The translations under genes and the position numbers were made by a program. Positions 54,371 through 64,000 of a stretch of DNA of 64,000 nt are shown here, piece by piece. Position 1 is the first letter of the stretch, and every line of letters begins with the position of its first letter. Location of the stretch: contig NC_077228.1 in NCBI RefSeq assembly GCF_027887165.1, positions 383,508,456 through 383,572,455 on the forward strand, in the 5' to 3' direction. The notes beneath the pieces are model-generated. The model worked only from the letters and a program-made list of their open reading frames with translations. It had not been told where the DNA came from and did no database searches. The stretch comes from Monodelphis domestica. Its lineage: Eukaryota; Chordata; Mammalia; Didelphimorphia; Didelphidae.

Positions 54371-57300
54371 ATGCCAGCGAATCTACAAATGACAATCATA
54401 ACTTTGAACGTGAATGGGATGAACTCACCCATAAAACGTAGACAAATAGCAGATTGGATTAGAACCCAAAACCCTACCATTTGTTGTCTTCAAGAAAAAC
54501 ATATGAGGCGGGATGACACTCACAAGGTTAGAATTAAAGGTTGGAGTAAGACCTTTTGGGCCTCAACTGATAGAAAGAAGGCAGGCGTTGCAATCATGAT
54601 ATCTGATAAAGCCAAAGCAAAAATAGACCTGATCAAAAGGGATAGGGAAGTTAAATATATTCTGTTAAAAGGGAGTATAGACAATGAGGAAATATCACTA
54701 ATCAACATGTATGCACCAAATGGTATAGCATCCAAATTTTTAATAGAGAAACTAGGAGAATTGAAGGAGGAAATAGACAGTAAAATCATATTAGTGGGAG
54801 ACTTGAACCAACCACTATCAAATTTAGATAAATCAAACCAAAAAATAAACAAGAAAGAGGTAAAAGAGGTGAATGAAATCTTAGAAAAATTAGAGTTAAT
54901 AGACGTATGGAGAAAAATAAATAGGGACAAAAAGGAATACACCTTCTTTTCAGCACCACATAGCACATTGAGAAAAATAGATTATACACTAGGTCACAGA
55001 AACATGGCACTCAAATGCAGAAAAGCAGAAATAATAAATGCAGCCTTTTCATATCACAAGGCAATAAAAATAATGATCGGTAAGGGTACATGGAGAGCCA
55101 AATCAAAAATTAATTGGCAATTAAATAATATGATACTCCAAAATCAGTTAGTTAGAGAAGAAATCATAGAAACAATTAATAATTTCATTGAGGAAAATGA
55201 CAACAGCGAGACATCCTTTCAAACTTTATGGGATGCAGCCAAGGCAGTACTTAGAGGAAAATTCATATCCCTGAGTGCATATATTAACAAATTAGGGAGG
55301 ACAGAGATCAAGGAATTGGAAATGCAAATAAAAAAACTTGAGAACGAACAAATTAAAAATCCCCAGAAGAAAACCAAACTGGAGATCCTAAAAATTAAGG
55401 GAGAAATTAATAAAATCAAAAGTGACTGAACTATTGAGCTAATAAACAAGACTAGAAGCTGGTACTTTGAAAAAACAGACAAAATAGACAAAGTACTGGT
55501 CAATCTAATTTAAAAAAGGAAAGAAGAAAGGCAAATTAACAGCATCAAGGATGAAAAGGGGGACCTCACCTCCAATGAAGAGGAAATTAAGGTAATCATT
55601 AAAAACTACTTTGCCCAACTATATGGCAATAAATATACCAGCCTAGGTGATATGGATGAATATTTATAAAAATATAAATTGCCTAGACTAACAGAAGAAG
55701 AAATAGATTTCTTAAATAATCCCATATCAGAAAAAGAAATCCAACAGGCCATCAAAGAACTTCCTAAGAAAAAATCCCCAGGGCCTGATTGATTCACCAG
55801 TGAATTCTATCAAACATTCAAAGAACAGCTAACTCCAATACTATACAAACTCTTTGACATAATAAGCAAAGAGGGAGTTCTACCAAACTCCTTTTACGAC
55901 ACAAACATGGTACTGATTCCAAAACCAGGCAGGTCAAAAACAGAGAAAGAAAACTATAGGCCAATCTCCCTAATGAATATAGATGCAAAAATCTTAAATA
56001 GGATACTAGCAAAAAGACTCCAGCAAGTGTTCAGAAGGGTCATCCACCATGATCAAGTAGGATTTATACCAGGGATGCAGGGCTGGTTCAATATTAGGAA
56101 AACCATTCACATAATTGACCACATCAACAAGCAAACCAACAAGAACCACATGATTATCTCAATAGATGCAGAAAAAGCCTTTGATAAAATACAACACCCA
56201 TTCCTACTAAAAACACTAGAAAGCATAGGAATAGAAGGGACATTCCTAAAAATAATAAACAGTATATATATAAACACGCATAAGTCATCAGCATTTCTAT
56301 ATATCTCCAACACAGCTCAGCAGCAAGAATTAGAAAGAGAAATCCCATTCAAAATCACCTTTGACAAAATAAAATACCTAGGAATCTACCTCCCGAGACA
56401 AACACAGGAACTATATGAACACAACTACAAAACACTCTCCACACAACTAAAACTAGACTTGAGCAATTGGAAAAACATTAACTGCTCATGGGTAGGACGA
56501 GCCAATATAATAAAAATGACCATCCTACCCAAACTCATCTATCTATTTAGTGACATACCCATTGAACTTCCAAAAATTTTTTTTACTAATTTAGAAAAAA
56601 ACATAACAAAGTTCATTTGGAAGAACAAAAGATCAAGGATATCCAGGGAAATAATAAAAAAAAAAATACAAAGGAAGGGGGCCTTGCAGTCCCAGATCTT
56701 AGACTATATTATAAAGCAGCGTCACCAAAACAATCTGGTACTGGCTAAGAGACAGAAAGGAGGATCAGTGGAAGAGACTGGGGGCAAGCAACCTCAGCAA
56801 GACAGTATATGACAAACCCAAAGATCCCAGCTTTTGGGACAAAAATCCACTATTCGATAAAAACTGCTGGGAAAATTGGAGGACAGTGTGGGAAAGATTA
56901 GGTTTAGATCAACACCTCACACCCTACACCAAGATAAATTCAAAATGGGTGAATGACTTGAACATAAAGAAGGAAACTATAAGAATATTAGGCGAACACA
57001 GAATAGCATACTCAATCCTTTGGGAAGGGAAAGACTTCAAAACCAAGCAAGACTTAGAAAGAGTTACAAAATGCAAAATAAATAATCTGGAATACATCAA
57101 ATTAAAAAGTTTTTGTACAAACAAAACCAATGTAACCAAAATCAGAAGGGTAGCAACAAATTGGGAAACAATCTTTATAAAAACCTCTGACAAAGGTTTA
57201 ATTACTCAAATTTACAAAGAACTAAATCAAAAGTATAAAAAATCAAGCCATTCTCTCTAATTGATAAATGGGCAAGGGACATGAACAGGCAGTTCGCAGC

Positions 57301-57889
57301 CAAAGAAACCAAAACTATTAATAAGCACATGAAAAAGTGCTCTACATCTCTTATAATCAGAGAGATGCAAATCAAAACAACTCTGAGGTATCACCTCACA
57401 CCTAGCAGATTGGCTAACATGACAGCTATGGAAAGTAATGAATGCTGGAGGGGATGTGGCAAAGTGGGGACACTAATTCATTGCTGGTGGAGTTGTGAAT
57501 TGATCCAGCCAGTCTGGAGGGCAATTTGGAACTATGCCCAAAGGGTGATAAAAACTGTCTGCCCTTTGATCCAGCCATAGCACTGTTGGGTTTGTACCCC
57601 AAAGAGGAAAAAAGGAAAAAGGAAAAAGACTTGTACAAGAATATTTATAGCTGCACTCTTTGTGGTGGCCAAAAATTGGAAAACGAGGGGATGCCCATCA
57701 ATTGGGGAATGGCTGAACAAACTGTGGTATATGTTGGTGATGGAATACTATTGTGCTAAAAGGAATAATAAAGTAGAGGAATTCCATGGAAACTGGAACA
57801 ACCTCCAGGAAGTGATGCAGAGCGAAAGGAGCAGAACCAGGAAAACATTTTACACAGAGACTGATACACTGTGGTACAATCGAAGGTAA
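54371..57889 (+). pseudogene. LINE-1 ORF2 (endonuclease/reverse transcriptase), inactivated
   Basis: ORF2p nicks the target and copies L1 RNA. The first 352 codons are open: an APE-type endonuclease with 'TLNVNGMNSPIKR', 'CLQEKHM' (usually QETH), 'NMYAPN', 'VGDLNQPLSNLD' and 'RKIDYTLGHR'. The catalytic SDH motif reads SYH (codon 55,052-55,054, residue 228). Stops in this frame lie at 55,427, 55,511, 55,667 and 55,790. The frame then stays open to 56,812 through '[19 protein letters not shown]', '[14 protein letters not shown]' and '[15 protein letters not shown]' (motif A). At about 56,262-56,285 it jumps to '[10 protein letters not shown]', so the segment with the F/YADD catalytic motif is gone. 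Frameshifts follow near 56,715, 57,250, 57,520 and 57,650. The Cys/His knuckle '[19 protein letters not shown]' is kept, and the C-terminus ends at the stop at 57,889. Confidence 0.93.
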
Positions 57890-58252
57890 TGGACTTCTCC
57901 ATTAGTGGCAATGCAATGTCCCTGAACAATCTGCAGGGATCTAAAAAATACTATCCACAAACAGAAGATAAACTGTGGGAGTAAAAACACCGATGAAAAG
58001 CAACTGCCTGACTACAGGGGTTGAGGGGATATGACTGAGGAGAGACTCTAAATGAACACTCTAATGCAAATACCAACAACAGGGAAATGGGTTCAAGTCA
58101 AGAACACATATGATAACCAGTGGAATCGTGCGTCGGCTATGGGAGAGGGAAAAGTGGTGGGAGGGGGACAGGGAGGAAAAGAAAATGATCTTTGTTTCCA
58201 GTGAATAATGTTTGGAAATGACCAAATAAAATAATGTTTAAAATTAAAAAAA
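57890..58252 (+). other. LINE-1 3' UTR and poly(A)
   Basis: 363 bp from the ORF2 stop to the tail: 'ggacttctccattagtggca', 'aatactatccacaaacagaa', a G-rich patch near 58,141-58,180 ('gggaggggga'), 'gaccaaataaaataatgttt' (polyadenylation signal AATAAA) and a short A tail. The same order is seen at 39,985-40,348. Confidence 0.9.
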
Positions 58253-58261
58253 AATAGCAAA

Positions 58262-59010
58262 AATGAGGGAGATGTGTTAAGTCCTACTATACTCTCAAGC
58301 TTAGACCACATGTGATCCAGAGAAATATTCTGGGTACAATATTTGAACAGAAATAGGTATAAGCTGGAACATATTCAAAAGAGAGCTACAATGACACAAA
58401 GGAGATGGTGTCAGTCAAATAAATTGGAGATGTTTATCCTAAATTAAGTAAGGTGATGGGGTGACATAATAGCTATTTTCAAGGATTTAAAGGGCAATGT
58501 CTGGTATATAGAAAGAGGCACTTACTTGTTCTGCTTGGCTCCAGGGGGCAGAGCAATGAGCATTAAATTAAAGTTTTAAGTTAGATTTCAACCAATTTGG
58601 AGGAAACTTCCTTAAAAATTCAATCCCAAATAGAACTTTTCTCTGGAAGTGATGCATTCCCTGTCACAGAAATTCTTCTGCCAGAGGCTACTTAAATGCA
58701 GATCATATATGTATATGTATATTTAAACCCTTACCTTCTGTCTTAGAATTGTACTATGTATTATTTCCAAGACAGAGAGTGGTAAGGACTAGGTAATTGG
58801 GGTTAAGTGATTTGTTCAGGGTCACACAGTTGGGAAGTGTCTGAAGCCAGTACTAAATCTAGGACCTCCTGTTGCCTGGCCTCGCTATCTACTGAGTCAC
58901 AGCTAGCTGACCTTTTCAGGTCACTTTTTCAGTGATCTTTTAGTACCTTTATATTTATACCTCGATAAGGATTTGAGCGTGTGGTTTATGAGACTCTTTC
59001 TGATCCATAA
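58262..59010 (+). mobile_element. CR1/L3 LINE 3' fragment, split by MON1
   Basis: 'tattctgggtacaatatttg', 'aaaagagagctacaatgaca', 'ggtgacataatagctatttt', 'caaggatttaaagggcaatg', 'cttgttctgcttggctccag', 'ggcagagcaatgagcattaa' and 'ggaaacttccttaaaaattc' follow the CR1/L3 C-terminal coding order. After the inserted SINE, 58,913-59,010 holds 'ttatgagactctttctgatc'. It is the best CR1 copy in the window, in sense orientation. Confidence 0.8.
58718..58912 (-). mobile_element. MON1-type SINE, reverse, inserted in CR1/L3
   Basis: 'ttaaacccttaccttctgtc', 'ttagaattgtactatgtatt', 'aattggggttaagtgatttg', 'cagggtcacacagttgggaa' and 'tatctactgagtcacagcta'. Complete and in reverse. Confidence 0.88.
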
Positions 59011-59494
59011 TTCTATGTTTCTGAAAATTAAAATCAAGTCCAGCTGTATCAAATTCAAATGGAAAATGATGTCTATTACCATTATCCATATTGTATTATA
59101 TTTTTATTTATTTTGCTAAACATTTTCCAATTGTGTTTAAATCTGGTTCAGGTATACTCTGTAGTTTTATAAGTATTTGCACCTGTGGCCTTCAGTTTGA
59201 AACCTATGAAATAAAGAATTCATAAAAATTCTATACAACCATATTATACTATTATGGACCATATTGCTTATCTCAAGAAAAGTGATACGTGTTTTTTTTT
59301 TCCTTAAGAAGCATATGGATCATAAACATTCAATGATCAGAACTAGTAAGTTAAAAAAAACCTTTTTGTTGGGGATGCAGGGATTTGGAGGAAACCCAAA
59401 CTTGTAATTAATCTGACATGAAGAACCCCCAATCAAGAAACTCCCTTCACCAATGCATATCAGCAACTTTTCTTAACTTTCAGGAACATAGGAG
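59011..59494. other. Unassigned stretch
   Basis: AT-rich with no recognised repeat or ORF. Confidence 0.4.
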
Positions 59495-59700
59495 CACAAG
59501 TTTAGAGCTGGAAGGAATGTTGGAGGTGAACTAAATCAATCTCCTTATTTTTTCAACTTAATCATAAAGCCTATACAGCCTTAGAGGAGGGTGCAAGAAT
59601 GAGTGATTTCCCATAATCATACTGGTAATATATATCAGAAGCATTACTAGAACTCAAGTCTTTTTTACTCCGACTGGCTCTCTATCCACCATAACAAAAT
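59495..59700 (-). mobile_element. MIR-type SINE, reverse
   Basis: 'tttagagctggaaggaatgt', 'gagtgatttcccataatcat', 'agaactcaagtcttttttac' and 'tggctctctatccaccataa' are the complement of the 3' variant and head. Confidence 0.7.
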
Positions 59701-60867
59701 TCTCTTTTTATAGTTTAAATATATGTTGACTAAAAGTAATCAAAAAACCCTCCTTTAGTCTATATCCCATTCCTACCAAACCATCTTACTGAACCTAAAG
59801 TGCCATCAAAATAGCTGATATGGACTTGCATAAGCCAATATCACTGTAATATTAATGACACAATTTAAAATAAACTCACAATGTTCATTTTCCCTGGTTT
59901 CATAAACTTAATTATACCATCAATCTAAAAAGAGCTTGTTTTATCTAACTGCCTTCTGAAACATTTTCCCTATTATAAATTACTTCATATCAAGAACTTA
60001 GGTTCTTACTTTAAATAAGCTTGGCTATGAAGATAGTAAAAAATTTGGGTTAAAAATCATGGTCAAACTAGGTTTATATGTAGTCATAGGAACGACAGCA
60101 TGTTATGCATATTCAATTACTTAGTAACATAGTATGCTGTTTTGAGACACCATTGATTCAATATGAGAACAAAAAAAAAGTTAAAACATATTTGAAATTG
60201 GCAAATTACATTATGTTATTAAATACTCCAATTAGTTCAATCAAATTGCTATACAATTTCTTACGTTGCTAAATTTATTAAATGTATGCAAATACCTTTT
60301 CAAATAGTTATAATAGCTACTTACATTATTAAAGCTGAGAAATGAGGGCAAGACATTTATGTATACATATATATATTTAATTGTGCAAATAAATCCCTTT
60401 TGTAGAACTCTCCATTGGAGACTACCTATATGTCATGAAGAGGTATATTTTCTGGCTTTTATAGAAAAAACAATATTTCAAAAAGTTCTGAATTATATGC
60501 CCTTGGGTGTCCTATTCAGCTGCCTACTTTGTCCTGACTTTTAACTGAAGCAAAGACATGTGTAGAGATATCACATTGTGTTTTATATAGTCATTCACAA
60601 TCACTTTTGTGCTTTATAATATGTATAATAATATTCCTTTCTGTCAAAACCTATTTCGTTTTTATTTTATTGTAATTCACCAAACTAAAAATTGCAATGT
60701 TTTTCACTTCCTCTTCTATCACTGAATAAGAGAAATAGAAGGAAGGCAAAAATTGAGCAGATTGGCTAATACAAAGCAATTTATTTCCCCACCATTAGGT
60801 CAATCTTCTTTAACTTTAGGAAATGAATAAAGAATATAATAACTATACATAGCAGAATAGAAGCTGC
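59701..60867. other. Repeat-poor 1.17-kb stretch
   Basis: AT-rich with no recognised transposon. Frames of about 60-70 codons (60,359-60,544 plus; 60,781-60,993 minus) have no domain. Confidence 0.4.
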
Positions 60868-61045
60868 ATGCAATAGTAGACAGAATCCTAGATTTTTATA
60901 TGAAAGCCCTTCATTCAAGTACTTACTAAGCAAATCCCCATCTGATTTCCTTACTTGTAAGATGGCAGTAACAACACAAGCATTAACTATCATATAGGAT
61001 CATTGGGAAGGAACCATTACATAAGTTTGAACTATTATTTTTTCC
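60868..61045 (+). mobile_element. MIR-type SINE, weak
   Basis: 'gcaatagtagacagaatcct', 'tttccttacttgtaagatgg' and 'cagtaacaacacaagcatta' fit a decayed MIR. Confidence 0.45.
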
Positions 61046-61194
61046 CTTGGTAAATGATGTGGTATTTATTCTGGGGGTGGAGGGTAGGAACTGGGTTTTA
61101 TTCCTATTTTATAAAAACGGAAAATATATCATTATGCTAAATCAATGCACATATGTGCACTTGGTGATGGTAAGGTATTTATTATGTTAAGTGC

Positions 61195-61290
61195 CTTCAG
61201 TTCACTGCATTTAAGAATACAGTTCCTAGCACTTTGCTTTACACACAGCTGGAACTCAGTCCATATTTGTGGATTGACTTGACCGCCTCT
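61195..61290 (+). mobile_element. LINE-2 3' terminus, weak
   Basis: 'cagttcctagcactttgctt', 'tacacacagctggaactcag' and 'catatttgtggattgacttg' match the last 80 bp of L2. Confidence 0.55.
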
Positions 61291-63228
61291 ATTTAGAAAA
61301 TGATCTTTGTTGAAGGATAGAAATATGTTTCAGTGGTACTTTTTGCTCAAAGACTAAAGGGGTGAAACACTATGTAGGGAATTAAGATGAAATTTCAAGA
61401 CAGGATGCCTTTCTCCTCTTGACCTAACTTTGTAGCTGACATGTAAGTAGTGCCATCTAAATTCTGACTGAAGCCAATTTTATTCAGGTCTCTCAGCTTG
61501 GTACATATGTGGTCTTCATTTCCTAGTTTGATTCTTAATATGGACTGTGTTTAGGTTGAAAAAGCAGTGGCTGCCTCTTCCTTTGTCCAGAGAGGAATGG
61601 TCAGGAAGAATTTAAGATGGAGAAGATCATGAAGCCATGGTAGTATACATGTGTGAATACAGTCATCAAGCAAATATCTTTCTTATTCTTATTTAATGAA
61701 TCAAATGAAATATTAAGGGTTCCTATTTTGTTTGAAGATTGATAAAAATGTCTCATATGATGATTTCAGGAAAAAGACTGCATACACTCAAGGTCATCCC
61801 AATGATATTTTTAATCACTGGACATAGAAATGATTATTTTCTTTCTCAATAAAATAACCCTTTAGAAGGGAAGTACACAATTACACAATTTGAATGTATG
61901 TTTATTCGTGTTTTTGGAGAAATAATTCAATGCAAAAACATTCATTTCCCAAATTTTACTTTTTGTTTTGCCTGAAGTACCAATAAATAGCCACAGAAAC
62001 CCAGATGACAAGGCTGCTTTTCTAGAAACCATATGCTAAACTATGGAAAACATTATCGTGGTATGGCATATGTTCTGCAAGCCCTAGGACACAGATGGGT
62101 CTTGTTTCCTCTAGACAGCTGCAGCTGGGAAACAGCATTGCATCCTCCCATTGCTCCCTTTGGGTCATCATGAAATCTGAAGAGTTTGGGTCCCATTATG
62201 TATTTCCTGAGCCATGATGATATTAGGCAGATATTCTTTTTATCGTTGGAAATTATGAATGGGCACAGCATGGTATTTCCCACTAGCCTTATGGTACACG
62301 TGTCCTTCTTGCTCTTTAGTGCCCTTTAAAGCTGTCCATATCTATAGCCAAGTGTATAGCTCATTAGTCATTTTGCCTTTTTGATTTGAATTGCAAGATA
62401 CTAAGCTCCTACAGCTTTTAGAAATTGATTAAATTCCCCTCCAGACCTCACATACTGTCAGCACATTTTTTCTCTTGTCTTTTTAAAGGAGAACCTAGTG
62501 GAATTTGGAATGTTTCTTATCTTACTAAAAAGCCTTTGGTTTGTGTCTAAAGGGGTTCAGAAGAACCATATGATATGATTTACTCCTCTACTCCATTCTC
62601 TCTAACCCTCAAATAACCGAATTACATAAATAAAACATTATGTAAAAAGTGCCTTCGTACAATTTATGAGTGAATTTCACAAGAGCTGTTTCATTGTAAA
62701 AAAAAAAAATCAACTTATCTTTTCCCGATCCTTTTATTCCCCAGAAAGAGAGAAATTTATGTCAGTTTAAAAAAAATCTATTACTGTTTCTCATAACTGA
62801 ATCCATTATTTTTCTCCATGATCCATCAGGTAAAAACAAGAATAATAGATTGCTTTGGCAGAGCCTTGAACATAAAAGTCCCCAAGAATCAGATGCAATA
62901 AGTTAAACCCATTTTAGTGTGTACTGTAATTGAAAAAGATAACCTTGCTTTTCCATTTTAAAATCCGTTCTTAGAGGAAAGTTCATAATTGTTACCTGTT
63001 ACAAAAGGGCAAATTATATAGTCACATTTGAGTATACGGATTCTTTCAGTTCATGCCTACACAAAAGCAAATAGGTTTCTATTCTCCAAGTCTGCCCACA
63101 ATGTAGGTCATTTTGTTCCTCCGGTCACCATAGTAAACTTTTAACCATTTTTCTGCCAAAGAGTATTTTGTACCTCTCAAAATGTGGTAGATAAGATTAT
63201 TGATAAAGTACTAAAGCTGGCCTGTAGC
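61291..63228. other. Repeat-poor 1.94-kb stretch
   Basis: The longest part of the window where I recognise neither SINE, LINE nor microsatellite, apart from A-runs near 62,700. The 76-codon minus frame (62,053-62,283) has no domain. If conserved regulatory DNA exists in the window, this is the likeliest place. Confidence 0.4.
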
Positions 63229-63229
63229 T

Positions 63230-63635
63230 ATCTACCGTTCCACCTGCTCTCCCAATTATGTACTCTATGCTGTTCCTTACACAAAACACCCCATCTTCCC
63301 ATTTTAAGCATTTTTATTTTCTATACTCTATGCCTGGAATGATCTCCTTCCTCCTGTCTGTCTCAAAACTTCCCTAATTTCCTTCAAGTTCTGGCTGAAA
63401 TCCTCCTCCTATAATAAGCTTCTCCCAGTCTGCTTTCATTCTAACATCTTCTCTCTGTTGATTATCTTTAAATAATCCTATACATAACTTGCTCATGTAG
63501 AGTTGTTTGCAAGTTGCCTCCCCCATTAGATTGCAAGCTCCTTGAGGGCAAAGGCCTCTCTTTATATCCCCAACACTTAGAACAATGCCAGGCAGGCAAT
63601 AGATATTTCATAAACGTGTATTGGCTGGCTGACAG
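63230..63635 (+). mobile_element. LINE-2 3' end with last coding part
   Basis: 'ctatgcctggaatgatctcc', 'tttccttcaagttctggctg', 'ttctcccagtctgctttcat', 'ttgtttgcaagttgcctccc', 'cattagattgcaagctcctt', 'gagggcaaaggcctctcttt' and 'aacaatgccaggcaggcaat'. A well-kept L2 end covering the ORF2 C-terminus and 3' UTR. Confidence 0.88.
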
Positions 63636-63829
63636 CACTTATATCACATATGATATCTTATGTATTCTTGTGTTGAGAAACCAGAGCATGATTCAGTGAA
63701 AAGCAGACTAGATCTCGTGTCAATGGATGAGTGAAAATCTTTCACATGTGAAAAAGTTTTAAGTTCCTTCCTGTTTGAAGAAATGGCTATTTGTGCCCAA
63801 ATTGTTGTAAAGCCTTCCCAAACCATACT

Positions 63830-63912
63830 GATCTGATAAAGCCACAGTCAGACACAATACAGTGATATCATTTTGGTCCTCTTCAAGTAAAAAGGACAAC
63901 AAACAACCAACT
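63830..63912 (+). mobile_element. Tail of the 'gtcattggtcctcttc' SINE family
   Basis: 'cagtcagacacaatacagtg', 'atatcattttggtcctcttc', 'aaggacaacaaacaaccaac' match the 3' end of the family at 44,640. The body upstream (63,660-63,830) may belong to it but is too diverged to say. Confidence 0.55.
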
Positions 63913-63975
63913 AAGGTTTCTTCTAAATTTCTAGGATCCTGTGATCTTAAAATTGACCACTCAAGTGGCTCCACA
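63913..63975 (+). mobile_element. MIR-type 3' end, weak
   Basis: 'aaggtttcttctaaatttct' followed by 'aggatcctgtgatcttaaaa' resembles the end of the MIR variant with 'ggtcccttccagctctaaa'. It may have been interrupted by the preceding SINE tail. Confidence 0.35.
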
Positions 63976-64000
63976 CATTCCACTTTGGTATAAACCTTTG

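Larger units (their letters stand above)
51570..58252 (+). mobile_element. LINE-1 with both ends, defective
   Basis: Starts at the L1 5' signature 'gacttctgggtaatcatggc' and ends after 'taaaattaaaaaaaa'. It contains a GC-rich 5' UTR, ORF1, a G-rich spacer, ORF2 and a 3' UTR in the standard order. The flanks 'aatagcaaa' (51,561-51,569 and 58,253-58,261) are a 9-bp target duplication. The span is about 6.7 kb, including an LTR-like insert in the 5' UTR and less a deletion in the reverse transcriptase. ORF1 is frameshifted near its start. ORF2 has four in-frame stops and several frameshifts. The element is not autonomous. The 3' UTR is of the same class as the truncated copy at 39,641, so the two probably come from related source elements. 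Confidence 0.95.

Noticed and set aside
54520-54966. 148-codon minus-strand frame
   Set aside because: Antisense shadow of the LINE-1 endonuclease region; AT-rich coding biased to hydrophobic residues.

Overview
The window looks like non-coding DNA from a marsupial genome. It is AT-rich, has no convincing host exon, tRNA or rRNA gene, and is packed with repeats. The tRNA-derived SINEs fall into two 3'-end types. One ends in 'ggagaaggaaatggcaaa' followed by a BovB/RTE-like tail (MAR1 type). The other ends in 'ctcttctgccttggaacc' (MON1 type). Both are hallmarks of opossum and its relatives. Older mammalian layers are also present: MIR/THER CORE-SINEs, LINE-2 and CR1/L3. Family names are assigned from memory of consensus sequences, not from a search. 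Every open reading frame longer than about 140 codons on either strand belongs to one LINE-1, or is its antisense shadow.

Layout. 1-10 kb: SINEs, several inserted into each other (4.1-5.0 kb), two LINE-1 3' ends and a CR1 piece. 10-12 kb and 16-17 kb: minus-strand LINE-2 copies. 12-14 kb: T-rich unassigned DNA. 17-23 kb: SINEs, plus a diverged 130-bp direct duplication. 24-26 kb: a 1.75-kb minus-strand LINE-2. 26-28 kb and 31-34 kb: decayed LINE-1 ORF2 pieces. 34.8-36.7 kb: several LINE-2 pieces with an (AG)n tract. 37.5 and 44.6 kb: two copies of another SINE with a different tail. 39.2-40.4 kb: a stack of nested insertions, including a 5'-truncated LINE-1 with a perfect 16-bp target-site duplication. 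43.9-44.1 kb: a compound CT/GT/AT microsatellite. 49.1-49.7 kb: a possible old solo LTR. 51.57-58.25 kb: a LINE-1 that is complete at both ends. 58-64 kb: CR1/L3, L2 and SINE relics around a 1.9-kb repeat-poor stretch.

The main object is the LINE-1 at 51,570-58,252. It keeps its 5' UTR, ORF1, a G-rich spacer, ORF2, the 3' UTR and a short target duplication. It cannot be autonomous. ORF1 is frameshifted near its start, ORF2 has four in-frame stops and several frameshifts, the endonuclease SDH motif reads SYH, and a deletion has removed the catalytic part of the reverse transcriptase. An LTR-like block of about 450 bp sits inside its 5' UTR.

I found no previously undescribed gene system. The most interesting structural items are a perfect 34-bp palindrome in a LINE-2 relic (16,395-16,428), a perfect 58-bp palindrome in the compound microsatellite (44,006-44,063), the nested insertions that give relative ages, and a few repeat-poor stretches that could hold conserved regulatory DNA.
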